The position numbers and the translations under genes were made by a program. Under the pieces are notes generated by a model that made no database searches, had not been told where the DNA came from, and saw only the letters and a list, made by a program, of their open reading frames with translations. From assembly GCF_008831285.2 (NCBI RefSeq), contig NC_045150.1, positions 10,554,001 through 10,618,000 on the forward strand: a DNA stretch of 64,000 bases, in the 5' to 3' direction. Positions within the stretch are counted from its first letter, which is position 1, and each line of letters starts with the position of its first letter. Origin of the DNA: Nymphaea colorata (taxonomy: Eukaryota; Streptophyta; Magnoliopsida; Nymphaeales; Nymphaeaceae). Of this stretch, positions 1 through 11,434 are shown piece by piece.

Positions 1-236
1 GGGTAGTCTAGATTGATTTGTTGCTTGCTACCAGTAATGATGAATTGATCTGGTGAAGTGATTCCTCCGCTAATGAACCCTTGCAAGTATTGACTTTCAA
101 TAAGGCAAAGTACTTGTGTTTTCCATAGGAGGAAGTTTGTTTGAGAAAGCTTTATGGAAACGAAAGTAGCTACATTCAATGTAGATGGGTAATGAAACTT
201 CTGGTTTGAGGTGATGTGTGCAATGGAAGAAGCCAT
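1..236 (-). CDS. Copia gag, N-terminal part, running off the window
   Basis: Read on the minus strand from the ATG at 236, 78 codons stay open to the window edge. The protein opens MASSIAHITSNQKF and contains FVSIKLSQTNFLLWKTQ, the conserved N-terminal block of Copia gag in which the LWK(T/A)Q tryptophan is typical. The same block (FVSIKLSHKNYLLWKTQ) occurs in the plus-strand Copia near 48.4 and 53.5 kb, so the two elements are related though not the same copy. Gag forms the virus-like particle that packages element RNA in the cytoplasm. A primer binding site lies 23 bases upstream and an LTR beyond it, as expected. Only this fragment is visible, so whether the element is intact cannot be judged. 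Confidence 0.8.
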   Translation of the reverse strand, partial: MASSIAHITSNQKFHYPSTLNVATFVSIKLSQTNFLLWKTQVLCLIESQYLQGFISGGITSPDQFIITGSKQQINLDY

Positions 237-258
237 GGGTGGACCTTTCTTTACAATT

Positions 259-270
259 GCTCTGATACCA
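259..270 (-). other. tRNA-iMet primer binding site of the left-edge Copia
   Basis: The minus strand reads TGGTATCAGAGC, the standard plant Copia primer binding site complementary to the 3' end of initiator methionine tRNA. It sits between the LTR on its right and the gag start at 236. Confidence 0.85.
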
Positions 271-686
271 TAAAGAGAAAAATGAAGATCGGAAGAAAAC
301 TTCTCGTTTTTCATGATTTTTCATTGTTATGTGCATGTGCTTTGATACACCAAGCAGGGATTTTACAGTTATACGTTACATGATAAAGGAGATCCCACGA
401 TCAGAACCTTTTTCTCACAACACTTCTCGCTGGGTGGTTCTTGAACTGATCAGCACTTCTTTTCTCACGTCTGCATGATCAACACTTTCTAGAAACTTCT
501 TCTTCACACACTCAGCATAGTGGATCAGCATAATGGGTGGTTCAGCCATCGCTTCTTTCTCACACGCATAGTAGGTGGTTCTTCTTTCTCACACGATCAC
601 CATGTGGCATGTCTTTCTCACACGATCACCATGTGGCACGTCTTTCTCACACGATCAGCATAGTGGGAGGTCTAGAAACATCTACA
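271..686 (-). repeat. 5' LTR of the left-edge Copia (boundaries approximate)
   Basis: The LTR should begin immediately next to the primer binding site. The inner end reads TA instead of the canonical TG/CA, which a single transition would explain. The outer end is probably one of the CA dinucleotides at 680 or 686. The part farthest from the primer site (U3) holds tandem copies of a 29-base unit starting at 583, 612 and 641 (core CTCACACGATCACCATGTGG) plus more degenerate copies upstream. No target-site duplication can be checked because the other end lies outside the window. Confidence 0.55.
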
Positions 687-1394
687 ATGTTAATACATAC
701 TTACCTGCATCATTAACCAATGGGATTGGTAGGATGACATATTCACAAAGGAACCTTACAGAGCAGTCTTGTGGAGGAAGCAAGATGATTACTACAGGGA
801 ATAGATAAATCAACTTGAAGATAATGGAAGGTAGAAGAATAAGTTGGTTATTATGTCTACATGCTTAAATTATTTATCGAATAGATACATTGTTTTTAAT
901 TGAATGAATCACCTTAAGTAAAGGAGAAGGCTGAATCCATTGGGGTTATAGGTTCCTGAACATAGTTGTATTACTAATAACAGGAAACTGGGTTCTTAAT
1001 ATGATATTTGAAGAGTCATCACCGATTCTCATGAAAGAGTTGAGAAGACTCAAGAGGCATTGAGTCTAGTAACACAATTTTCTTTTGAATATTTTATTGC
1101 AATACAATATAGAGTTAATAATTATAAAAGAAAAATTAAAATGGAATTAAAATTACATGTGCCTTTCAAGTTTCTCTCTTTTTCATGAATTACATGAATG
1201 TTGAGAACCAGGTTTGTGCTATTTGTATGTGATTCTTTTTCAATACATGATAAAGTACGTAATCTAGTTAAGGTCCTTTATCTTGTGAGCTCTCCAGTTC
1301 CATCCATGTAAGTGCCTCGCATGCAACTTGCTCTTGATTGTGAAACATGAACTTGTACTGGTTCATCTCTGTCAGCCTATTGCAAGGTTTTAAG

Positions 1395-2141
1395 GTCAAG
1401 CTGCTGATATTGATCTTTCCGTGAAAGAAATTAAAGATGTGAAGGATGAATTGGTAAGAAGACGGATGTTTTTATTTTATAATGGACATATCATAGGTGA
1501 AGACATATAAAACCCTTTTATGATGTCAGTTTTCCCTTTCTTCTGTTCTGTCTTAGTTATGTGTTATATAGTAGTGCAGGAACCACTTCTTTATGTCCCT
1601 CCTCTTCTATCTAATTTTTGAATCCTTATAGTGGATATTTTTTTTTTCTACTTGATCTAGTTTCAGTAAATAGGGGAAAAATTTACAACTTTTGAGTAAA
1701 AAGCTCCAAAAATTTAACCACTTTCGTGGTCAAAGTGGTAATCTAGTGAACCCACTTTAAGTTGTGAGCCTACACTAAGGTTGAACTTTTAATTACATAA
1801 GCTAGTTTAACTTTTTATATAGGAGACTCTAGAAATACTCACCAGAAACCTTGAAATTTTGTTGCAAGGTCACTTGTTATGGAAGACATATAGGTAAATC
1901 TCGAGAGAAGATTGACGAGGATATAAGGCATCAAAAGTATTTCAGCCCAACGAGGCAGTTGAATATGGAATCATAGGCATGGTATGAGTTGACTTTATTT
2001 CTTGTAGAGAAATACGAGCTGAAAGGAAAACTCTTATTCAATTTTGTACGGGTACTCCACAATGAAAGAGGGAGAGAGGATCACAGTGTTGTTGCTAATC
2101 TAAGAAAACCCAACTTATATGAAGAAGTTGAATTTTCTTAA
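1395..2141 (+). pseudogene. ClpR2-like Clp protease subunit, three C-terminal exons, copy 1 (pseudogene)
   Basis: Three pieces match the C-terminal end of a plastid Clp core subunit. Exon 1395-1453, after an AG and followed by GTAAGA, reads QAADIDLSVKEIKDVKDEL. Exon 1869-1981, after GCAAG and followed by GTATGAG, reads YGRHIGKSREKIDEDIRHQK and then, after a one-base deletion, EAVEYGIIGM. The last piece, 2052-2141, reads VLHNERGREDHSVVANLRK and ends at TAA. ClpR subunits are catalytically inactive ClpP relatives in the stromal Clp core; the EAVEYGIID and VLYNERG motifs point to ClpR2 rather than ClpP. The one-base loss, the missing acceptor before the third piece and the absent upstream exons make this a pseudogene fragment. 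A second copy at 25964-26678 carries different lesions. Confidence 0.75.
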
Positions 2142-4232
2142 TTAACTATAATCGCTTTTAACTAATAAATGGATGGCATATTATGATAGAAATCTTTTCA
2201 TTCTTGCTAAGAAATGTCAAAGTTGAATTCTCCTTATTAATTGTAATCATTTTTGACTTTGTAGTTTAATAACATAGTATGGTCTCAGTTGAAAATTAGT
2301 CATGGACCATTACTTATTGTTATTTAGTACAATAATATCAGTTACTCATTGTTATTTAGTACAATAATATCTAACGGTCTTCATTTGTACTTGCTTCCAA
2401 GTTCTGCAGTTAATTGCATGATGGCCTAATTTGAGTGTTATTACTTATTGATGTAGCAATTAAAGAAGTTCTGTTTTTGGAAGTATAAATATTTATGTGT
2501 TCCCAGACATGGAAAATACACAGTAGAATTCATGCACCATTTGCTTGAAGAAGCTCGACGCCACAAGGACAACAATGATCGGAAAATGGACAGCTCTAAT
2601 TTGTTGTTATGATGCTCATACATTTTTCTGCTGAGCTTTCTTCCATTTCACTGTCCATGAAAAATAATATATTGTGGATGTTCTCATATTCCCAATTTCA
2701 GCGTTTCCACATTTTTTTCAGTTACCACTTTGTTAATCTTGTAAATTGTATTCAATGTTTTTTAAATATGACTACTCAGGCAAATCTCTACCAAATTGCA
2801 TCACATACACTAGTATTGAACTCTTTACCTTCATCAAGATCTTTCTGTGTTTATTTATTCCAAGTTAATGATTAATGAGTGTTGGTCTCCAATTTGGGTC
2901 TCCTATATGTACAGTTACATTCTGTGTCAAAAACTACTATTGCTTTTTGTATATTTCACTTTTTTCAATCTGTAACATGCATGCGCTTGAGATTTTGAGT
3001 GGCTTTTCTTCTTTGATCCACAAAGTGTTCATGTGAAGAGGGGAGTTTCTAGTGTATATTTTTTTCTTTGTGGCTTTTTTAGCTTTTATATGTTGTATCC
3101 AGAAATGGCAAGAGCATTGCTTCCTTTTCACTTATTCATTAACTTTTCATTTTGTATGTGAGATGTTGTATGTCAGAGGATCAAGTTATGGCCAGTAAAG
3201 TTGCCTAAAAATGGAGAGGAATGTTATGATCGCACTCTTTCCAAAATGCATTTTAGGGAGAATAAATGGGACAGAACATATTGAGAAAATTAAGATGGGT
3301 GGTGTACAAAGGTAAAACCATCTTCTTTCTAGGAAGGCATACTTTCTTGAGCTGAGTTGTGATGACAATGGCATCAATTAATAAACCATTGATTGTCAAA
3401 GGGATCAGCAACTTTACGGAGTACTAACAGGTGTCATTTTTTTAGAGATGTTCATACACGATTTATAACTTGATGGTGGATGTTTTTGAGATGAATCTTC
3501 ACAGCTACATTTGTAGGTTGTAAATAATTTTCTGATAACATTTCAATACAACCCTCACAAGAAATGACATGTAATTTAACTGGCATATTGCCTAAAAATT
3601 TGATTTTTTTTTTGTTCATTTTGCCTTCTGTATTTTTGTTAATCCAAAATCTGATGCATAGAGTGTTCATCTCTCTCTCTCTCTATTTGTTTCAGTAGTC
3701 TATGTTTTTGTTTTGTTGGTATCGATCTAGATTATACATTTGAAACCATCCTACTTTCAAATTAGAAAAAACTGGGTTACCAGCTATATAAGGAGCACTG
3801 TTTTGTCTTCAAACTAAAAAAGAGACCTATCGCAGTGGAGGAATCACTGCTGAAAGAACTTTTAGCAACAACTTCTACCATTGTAAAAAACTCAAGGAGT
3901 TGTTACCAATGATGTTATTGGCAATGACCCTTGCCTAAAAAATGACTTTTCCCCATGCTGTAAAGGGCAAGGACAATCTGAGCTATTCACTTGTGCAAGA
4001 GTAGTTGCCAGTAAGTTTATTGGCAACAGCATTATGACTCTTGGCTATGGTAAAAGACGTTGCCAATAGCATGTATTCTAGTTGTGGTTATACATAAGCG
4101 GGCTAGACCCAACTCTGCTCATATCTTGTCGTGCTTGAGCTCTGCTCAAGCGCAAATTGTGCTTTAAAGGGTCAGTTCAAACTCCACTCAATAAACCAAG
4201 ACCTAGCTTGTGCTCAACACTTTTCCTTTTAC
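2142..4232. other. Block B remainder, no gene recognised
   Basis: AT-rich sequence downstream of the ClpR2-like exons. Short open frames occur on both strands, but none resembles a known family and they are not preserved in the second copy of block B. A CT microsatellite lies at 3670-3684 and is longer in copy 2. Around 3900-4080 there are repeated phrases built on TTGGCAA and GTTGCCAA, also present in copy 2. I see no promoter or RNA gene. Confidence 0.6.
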
Positions 4233-4235
4233 TTA

Positions 4236-4765
4236 AAAGGTGAGACGTAGTCACTTTTCTTATTTCTCTCCACATGCTCTATCTTTTCGTCGTCATGGTT
4301 CCGTTGCTGTGCAAATTAGGAGGCGTTAATTAGTAACGCTGTGACGAATACAATAATCACTCCTAAGTTTCTAACTCCTCCCATTTGATGAATTGGAGGG
4401 ATGAGCAAATTCAATATTTCCTTAACAAAAAATAAAGATGTAGAAAGCAAGGCCTCAAGGACGGTGAATAGCTGGTTGGGGTGGAGTATGCATGGACAGC
4501 GTGGCATAGCTTCGATTTTCATGAGTATTATTTTGCTGGTCTGCTAAAAATGAGGATGCTCCGTCGAGCGGAAGGCAAACCACTGCTCACCCAAGCGGCG
4601 ATGAAGCCTAGGGAGAAGGGGAATAAGAGGACCTTCATGCCTCATTTTCGGGCAAGAGGGTTGTCAACTGCTTGCTTACCCTAAAAGATGTAGAAACCCA
4701 AGGGGAGACGCTAAACTAGTTCAGCAATCTCCAAAAATTTATGAAAGTGACTATGTCTCACCTTT
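4236..4765. mobile_element. 530-bp terminal-inverted-repeat element (MITE-like)
   Basis: The left end AAAGGTGAGACGTAGTCACT and the right end, read in reverse complement as AAAGGTGAGACATAGTCACT, are near-perfect inverted repeats of at least 20 bases. They are flanked by TA on both sides, inside a TTAA at each edge. The element interrupts block B: copy 2 runs from TTGTGCTCGACACTG to TATAAAATGGACAG without it. No transposase is visible, so it is non-autonomous. A TA duplication would suit Tc1/mariner-type elements and TTAA would suit piggyBac-type cleavage; the sequence alone does not decide. Internal ORFs of 67-68 codons match nothing I recognise. Confidence 0.7.
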
Positions 4766-4834
4766 TAACTATAAAACGGACAGACTCAAGCTCATTTAAG
4801 CAAGCACAGTATTTTTGTAGCTGACTACATCATT

Positions 4835-5377
4835 TTGGCTGGCAACTGAATGCTTTGACGCTTTTTTTTTCTTTTTTTTTTTAAGTAACACCACCGCCAT
4901 GGCACTTGTACAAACAAAAAACAACAATTCATTATCCTGTTAGATAATTTAGTTTTTTTGTTTTACGTGATTTAGTCAATACGCTTGTGCACAAAATCAA
5001 CCCAAATGAAAAGGAAAAAGAAAAGATTGGGAATGATGGAATGAATAACCAGATTAAATATTTATAGCTAAAGAAGGAAAAAATCAATGACATGTGAAAA
5101 AACGAAAAAGAAAAATAGGCAAGAGAAGAAATCAGGGCCTGGAAGCCCCGATGGCTCAGGATAGCAAAGAATCAAAATTTTCGGTTACTTTTCCAATGAA
5201 TCTGTAACTGAGTATATAAGCCGTGCTCCCTCCATTTAATGACCCTTTGCCTAGTTGTTTTTAGCACCCGACTGTCCAAAATTGACCTACTGCCTGAAGA
5301 TCTGGAAGACAAAGAGGAATAGAAAGAGACACGGAGACTGTTCCCGCAAGAAACCTATTCAGGAAATATATATATGC
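4835..5377. other. AT-rich spacer, no gene recognised
   Basis: The stretch holds T-rich tracts (4860-4885), A/G-rich sequence around 5000-5120 and no frame that resembles a known protein. It is absent from the corresponding place in the second copy of the duplication. Confidence 0.6.
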
Positions 5378-5770
5378 AAGGATGTCATCCGATAGGATTT
5401 GAATCCGACATACACTTTTTGTTTTGGAGATTCATATATTCAGATTCAGATTTAGATATGAATAGATAAAAAATATATTTAAATCTGGATCTGAAGTCCG
5501 ACTTTACAATCAAAATGCAGATCCAAAATAAGATTTCACAATCCGATCGAATCCAATTTCCAATTTTGCATTAATATCCAAATCCAAATTTTTAATCGAA
5601 TTGAGACCCAACCATTTTGAAAATATAAGAGCATTGTTCAATAGGATATTTATTTAAAACTGAATCTAATTTGAATATGATCAAATGTCATTTCTTAAAT
5701 TTAAATTTATTGCAATTTTAATCAAATATTTATTTTTTTTAGAACAGTTTGACCGGATATCCTTATTCAA
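5378..5770. mobile_element. AT-rich non-autonomous element of the AATCCGAAT type
   Basis: This interval is dominated by repeated variants of GAATCTGAATCCGATA and begins AAGGATGTCATCC, with GGATATCCTT near its other end. The octamer ATATATGC stands directly before it (5370-5377) and directly after it (5771-5778), as expected for an 8-base target-site duplication of a hAT-type insertion. The inverted ends are less regular than those of the related copy at 17619-17983, so the exact termini are uncertain. Confidence 0.5.
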
Positions 5771-5778
5771 ATATATGC

Positions 5779-7739
5779 TGCCTTTCATCTCAATTCATGT
5801 TTTTATGATGTTACTTTTCTTTTTTTCTGCATGTTCCAGAAAAGAATAAAAAATTCTTGAATCGAGACTAGCTCGATGATGGAAAAACTTTGTTGAAAAC
5901 AGTTAAAAACTTTTTTTTTGGTCGGCATATGTGTCTTAATTCCCACCCACCTAATGCTGAAAAAGAGGTTTCTTCTTCTCCCACCTGCCATGTATTCAAG
6001 TTGATCTGACACCGATGTGCCGTTGCCAATTGCTGCGGTCGTCCAGCCGGAATTAACAGATGGAAAAGGGGTTTCCTCAAACAATCGGCCGGATTCATCT
6101 GACAAAAAGGGAGTTTCCAGTGACGCGCTCCATTTATCGTCGTCTGTTGCTGCAAGCATGCACCAAACCTATGCAAATAAGTCGGATACATTTAAGAGAC
6201 AAAAAGGGGATTTCGCAAAGGGCGGCTTTTCCTTGTCAGATGAAAATGATGTTTTGCCATCGTGAATCAGTTTATCAATGAAAACGATGCTTTATTTAGA
6301 TCGATCAGTAGTTTTTGCTGCCTTTTGCTGTTGAGTCGATAAGTCATTGAGTAAAAAGTGGTTGTGAAACAAAAGAACTGAATGCACAATCTGTATTTAG
6401 AAGTGAAGGACACTATCTTGTTTTTGTCATGATCAATGGCTAGGAGGGAGAAGGTTTATGGAAATGGTCATATAGGACTTGCTTTCAGTCCCATCAAACA
6501 CCTAAGAAAGTAGTAGTTGTGTTTTATTTGTGTACCCTGCATCAAACACAACATGACGTTGGAATAGGTAGAAAAAAGATTCCCTTCCACTGTATTCCAA
6601 AAGCCTTTGTTCAGTGGTCAACGCAGCGAATTTTGTATTATCCAACGTCGACATTAGGAATATTAATACTCAAATAGTTTGCTGTACCCACCCTTAATAA
6701 ACGTGCTGGAGGGGGGGTGCTTCTATTAGTGTTATTAGACCTGCCACCATTGAAGAACACGTTGAACCATGAACTTCTAGATGACATATACGCAGAAGGA
6801 AAGAAACATGGGCAGCAAGTGTGATATAGCTCACATCTTTGAAGGTATGCTTCTTGCAAATTACCTCATATGTCTGCACCTCTGTTTCTCATACCTATAT
6901 ATATATTATGGCCGAAGTGAAAGGTAGGCGGTCATGATTATGTGTCAATCCCTACGTCCTGAACCTTGGAGGCAAAGGAAGGAAGAAGCCGTGGCTGCCT
7001 GCACCTCTATGACCTCGTTACTGGGGCGGCCAGCTTCTTTTAGTTGTTTCTCCATCTTATGGTCTGAAGGGAGGGGCAGAGGCAGCTGTAGGACTGTTTT
7101 GTGCACATTTATATTTATGGAATAATTACATATGTTTTGTTTGGTTCAAAATTTAAAGTATTACTGCCCTTCAGCGAAGGAACTTTTGGAAATTAAAGAA
7201 AAATGTTCTTACAACCCAACAGTTTTGCAAATCCTAACAGAAGGCATTCACAATGGTAGACGCACCGATGGCTTTGCTAAACAGTGAAAGGAAAAAAAGG
7301 AAACATCTTTTCAGTTCATATGTATGTGTACATCTCCTGAGTTCCCTAGCAGAAGAATTCTTTGGGCGTGCCAATTCGACTGCTCGCCAGCAATTAGCGG
7401 CTTTTCATAAAAGATAATAAGACTGCATCTTCTTGGATGTATCCATGGAGGCGGAGGTAAATCTATGGAGAAGCTTAGTCATCATCAAAGAGGGGCCAGC
7501 AAGGTAAAATTTTCATCATTTAACTTCTCACACAAGCTTTCCTTTTTCTTTTCTTTTCTTTCGGTAATTCGATAAGAGGTTGCAACCTAACACCCTTTCC
7601 CCCATCGCTGTGTTCAAGGCTGTCAAACGGTTCGTTTCTTCCCTTTAAAATGAGTAGTTTTTCATTGATTCTTCACCACAAAATGATGACATTCATCGTT
7701 AGGGTAGCCATTCCTTTTCTTTCAATTAATTAAATATCA
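5779..7739. other. Spacer with a GGTTTCC motif cluster, no gene recognised
   Basis: Between 5955 and 6295 the pattern (C/T)(A/T)GA-AAAA-GGG-GTTTCC recurs several times (near 5957, 6060, 6099, 6196, 6236 and 6277). It gives overlapping short open frames on both strands that look like repeat by-products. A short ATG-initiated stretch at 7445-7503 (MEAEVNLWRSLVIIKEGPA) ends at a GT and could be a first exon, but nothing downstream supports it. The rest shows no recognisable coding, RNA or transposon feature. Confidence 0.5.
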
Positions 7740-8410
7740 AAGAAGGACAAGAATGGAGCACAAAACGCTAAGGTTATTGAATCAAATTACTCAAAATGTC
7801 AACCAATAATTGTATTGGGCATGGTTATGTCATTCATGAAAGAAAAATAAGCCAGCGCAGTCACAGTCTTCCAAATCAAATAGCAATGTATATTGCTTCC
7901 TTCTAATTAATGCTTTATTTTTTTAGTATCATTGTTGCCATTTTTTTTAGCTAATTCTATCCTTCCTTTCAGTCCAGTTGTACAAACAACCACAGAATCA
8001 CGGTCTTTCAATTGTTAAAGGTTGTTAATGTCATGTTGTATTTTGGTTCTAAAATGTTTGTTCTTGCTTGTTTGGTAATTACTTTGTTTAGAAGAGTACT
8101 CTAATCTATTAAAGAAAACAACTGATAAGGAAATTATCTTTGCCTATTGTAATTGAAAATATATGAATCCATACTGCCTATATGTGAGTAGAGAGAGAAA
8201 TAAGGTTTGATGATGTATATATTGAATTAAGTCGAACCATAATACCCAGCCTGGGCCTGCCCGACCAGCCCATTTTTTTCTTTTTTTTACCCGGCCGGCC
8301 CTTAGGTTTGATAGCGGAATAAACTGTGCAATATACATGATTTTCTTTTGGCATATGCAAACCATTCACATCGAAGCCACCCTACACATTTTTAAATTGC
8401 AACATTCTCA

Positions 8411-8481
8411 GGGAGAGAGCGAGAGAGAGAGAGTGTGTGTGTGTGTGTGTTTGTGTGTGTGTGAGAGAGAGAGAGAGAGGG
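8411..8481. repeat. Compound GA/GT microsatellite
   Basis: Runs of GA, then GT, then GA repeats in succession. It lies at the left edge of sequence present in block C copy 1 but not copy 2. Confidence 0.9.
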
Positions 8482-8539
8482 AGAAATAAAAATTAACATA
8501 ACATTAACATAAGTCCAACAAAAAGTTGAATCTGAAAAA

Positions 8540-9140
8540 GTGATTACATCTAAAGATTAGCTCTTAATTCCTGTAAGAAGTTGGAGGTACCACCATTTCC
8601 CCATAGGTTACTGGAATTAACCAGACATCATACAAAATAGAGGATGTCACGCGCTGAACTAAGACAGTTTCATTCCTATAAATAATATCGTTTCTGGAGT
8701 TCCAAATGCCCCATATGTAAACAGTCATTCTCTAAATGGTATGCCATTTCTTTTTGTTTCTCACTCTAACTGGTCCATGGATCAAGGTTCTGAATTGTAG
8801 ATATGTTTGTGACTTCAATATGAGGCATAGACCAGGTAAGCGCATAAAGATCTTGAGACACTTGACAAAACCACATCAGGTGAGTGGTAGACCTCAGTAC
8901 AATAACATAAAAGACACTTGTTCCGAAGGTGAAAACCAGATCTTATGAGGTTATTTTGAGTCTGAATGTGGTCCAATAGAATAAACCATGCAAGAATTTT
9001 GGATCATCGAGTAGGACCCCCAGCCCAAAGGAGGTTATGAGGAAACCAATTGACACCAGTTGGTTGAAGCAAGCTATATGCACGATGTATAGAGAAACAC
9101 CCTTCGTAATCTCGTGCCCATGAAAAAAGATGCTCTATGA
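8540..9140 (-). mobile_element. LINE-1 ORF2 C-terminal fragment, decayed
   Basis: Translating the minus strand downward from about 9130 gives phrases of the plant L1 zinc-binding (zf-RVT) region with interruptions: GVNWFPHNLLWAG, then KILAWFILLDHIQTQNNLIR, a CLLC cysteine pair, and later WRMTVYIWGIWNSRNDIIYR. These correspond to the conserved block found after the reverse transcriptase in plant LINEs. Stops and shifts break the frame and the upstream RT and endonuclease are missing, so this is a dead 5'-truncated insertion. It is absent from block C copy 2 and therefore probably arrived after the duplication. Confidence 0.7.
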
Positions 9141-9149
9141 AATAAATCC

Positions 9150-10555
9150 GTCTTGGAAGGGTGAGAGGGGGAGAGAGTCAATTCTTTCAAAAAATAAACC
9201 TAAATCTGAAAGTATGACTATAATTATACCTGCATTCGCATTGAAGCTACCCTGAATTTTTTAGTGGTTCTTCATGCACTTTTTATTGGTTGTTCACTGA
9301 ACACATCTGCCAACCATTTTATATATTTTTTTTTGACATCTTTCAACCATTCAATAGTATGAATATAAACTATCTCTGATTATTTCAATAAAAGAGTATT
9401 TTGATTATTTCCAATCCTTGGCATGGTGTCTTGTGTTTGGACCTAGCATATTATGTGTTCTGAAAGTGATCAAACGTTTGTAATTTAATTTTGATTGTTT
9501 AGTTGTCTTGGCAACACACATGCATTTAATTAGTCAGGTTTTAGAAATAATTGCTCAAAACACTGGTTTTGATCAGTTGGTTTTGTATATCTATTGGTTA
9601 AACTTTTTTTTTTGTACCATGGCATATTCCATCTGTCGACTTTTCTCCCGCGTACCAAGTCAAAAAACTTTAACATATAATTTTTTTTGTGTTTGGATTG
9701 TTTTCCAAGAGTGTCCTGTTAATTTCCTCCCTCAGAGGATTAATATTTCATATTCACAAGAACACATTCTTTGGTTGTTTGGGTGGCAAAACTCATTTTT
9801 TGAGGTAAAAACCGATTCTTCCTTCTAAGACACTGTTTCGTAAGAGTTTGGATGATAAGAAGTGCAAGTTTTACGATAAATTAATTTTTGGAAGAAAATA
9901 TTTTACCAAAATTAATTAAAAACAAAAAACTGTTTTGATTCTATATCCAAACATACAAATCTGTTTTGCAAAACTAATAAAAAAATAGTTTTTAAAAAAC
10001 TATTTCTCGTTAAAAGTTTTTTTTTAGTGTGCCATTAAAACGCTAGCAGATCTTAGACTGAACGTACTGGAATATTTCTGCAATCTTTCACAAAATTATA
10101 CAAAGTGGCTCCATTCTTGGTAAAATAGTAAATCACAAGTCAACTCTTAAAGATCAAGAAACGTGCACTCAACTTTTGGGATAAATCTCAATGAGTTGCT
10201 TCGGCATGTAAGTCACTAAAATTATAAGGAATAATTTACATAGTTGCCCTTTATTGAAAATTATCCATTTCATTTTTCTCTTCATTTGGAGATAATTTAG
10301 ATTGAGATGAGCAATTTTGTAAATTATCCCTTTATTTTAATGGCTGCTGCCGCTGCCGCTTCTTAAAACCATTAATACATAAGTCGCTGATTTTCCATTG
10401 GCCCGTTCAGTGCCCCGACAAACTCAATACTTGGGAGACACCCCTTGGAGTCTAGGCTTTACCTTTTCCTCTTTAGAAATTAGGACTTTATCCAACACTT
10501 GAGCGCTCTACCTTGTCAATTAGAGTGTAATCCTTTGCAGCTTTAGTAGTTTTCA
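9150..10555. other. Block C spacer, no gene recognised
   Basis: AT-rich sequence shared with 31060-32280. A frame of 106 codons at 9508-9828 is open here but is disrupted in copy 2 and resembles no family I know. A GCTGCCGCTGCCGCT stretch occurs near 10345. Confidence 0.6.
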
Positions 10556-10559
10556 CGGA

Positions 10560-10985
10560 AATCAGATAGAAGAACACTTTCAAGGACTCGCCGGCCCGAT
10601 CAGTGAGTCTTGAAGGGTCAGCTCAGCTGCACAGCCTCACTTAGGTGAGCGGGGAGGTTAGTGTAACAGAGAACCAGAGATCCGATGCAAATAATCAGTC
10701 GAAGGAGCAGAGCTTAGACCTGGCGGGGTACACTCACTCTAACGGCATACCTTTTGGGAACAGCTGCTTAAGCCATTAAGTGTAGGTGCTTTCCAGAGGT
10801 TGCAGATGATAGTTGTTCCTATTTGACCCTAAACTGATCGATCTAGCCAGGTTCAAATGAGCTCTACCAGGCCTTCGAGGACCGAGCCCACGTACGTGGC
10901 AAAAATATGGGAACGACTTGTGGCTAGGGGTGAAAGGCCAACCAAGATCGGATATAGATCGTTTTCCTCGTAATCTATTCCAAAA
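10560..10985 (+). pseudogene. rrn26: Nuclear copy of mitochondrial 26S rRNA fragment (NUMT), copy 1
   Basis: The sequence carries hallmark stretches of the plant mitochondrial large-subunit rRNA: TTCCTATTTGACCC, GATCGATCTAGCC, GAGGACCGAGCCCACGTA and, most diagnostically, GACTTGTGGCTAGGGGTGAA followed by CCAACCAAGATCGGATATAG. The core 10690-10985 is secure; the part back to about 10560 (CTTTCAAGGACTCGCCGG) fits the same rRNA less certainly. Relative to the expected rRNA a short stretch between ACCTTTTG and GGAACAG is missing in both nuclear copies. It is not a functional gene: it covers only a few hundred bases of a molecule of more than 3 kb and has substitutions. Confidence 0.8.
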
Positions 10986-11058
10986 GGAATCTCGGTGCAT
11001 CACAAAAGACCTGATCAATAAGTAGTTTAATATTATATGTCTGAAAGAGAAGTCCACT

Positions 11059-11426
11059 TAGGGCTGCACAACAAGTTGAGCCAGCTCGAGCTCGACTCGA
11101 TCGAACTCACTCGTTGAAGCTCAACTCGAACCCGACTTGTTTATTAACATGTTGAACTCGACTATAGAATGAATATTGAATTATAATGAGAAAAAATCTA
11201 AACAAGTAAAAACTAAATGAGTTAATCGAGTTAGACAAGTTAAATGAAACAAGACATGTTTAACATGAATGAGTTCAGTGAGTCGAGTTTGAACCCAATG
11301 TTGTATCATCAAGTCGAGCTTGAGCTTGTTCTGGAGCTTGATTCGAGTTTGACCTTGAGTTTTTTGAGTGATGCCGACTCGAGCTGACCCAACTAGAGCT
11401 CGACTTGACTCGTGCATGCAGCCCTG
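11059..11426. mobile_element. hAT-type MITE with TAGGGCTG ends, copy 1
   Basis: The element starts TAGGGCTGCA and ends TGCAGCCCTG, giving inverted termini. Its interior is the familiar plant low-complexity sequence of GAGCTCGA, TCGAGTT and CTCGACTTG variants. The flanking octamers are AGTCCACT on the left and GGTCCACC on the right. Copy 2 keeps them identical (GGTCCACT), so the mismatches here are later mutations. No transposase is encoded. Confidence 0.75.
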
Positions 11427-11434
11427 GGTCCACC

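Larger units (their letters stand above)
745..4834. repeat. Segmental duplication block B, copy 1
   Basis: This stretch aligns in the same order and orientation with 25307-28861. Anchors shared by both copies include the ClpR2-like exons, the CT microsatellite before GTTTGTTTCAGTAGTC (3670 and 28216), and the ends near CCAAGACCTAGCTTGTGCTC and GGACAGACTCAAG. By eye roughly nine bases in ten match, with many small indels, so the duplication is old. The inverted-repeat element at 4236-4765 is present only in this copy. Apart from the ClpR2-like exons no coding sequence is recognised. Confidence 0.8.

Noticed and set aside
4481-4684. 67-codon frame within the inverted-repeat element
   Set aside because: Too short for a transposase and no catalytic motif is visible; treated as chance.
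5803-6281. Several overlapping frames of 73-118 codons on both strands
   Set aside because: They coincide with the repeated GGTTTCC motif cluster and none has a recognisable domain.
10776-11057. Minus-strand frame of 93 codons
   Set aside because: It is antisense to the mitochondrial 26S rRNA fragment, so it is a by-product.
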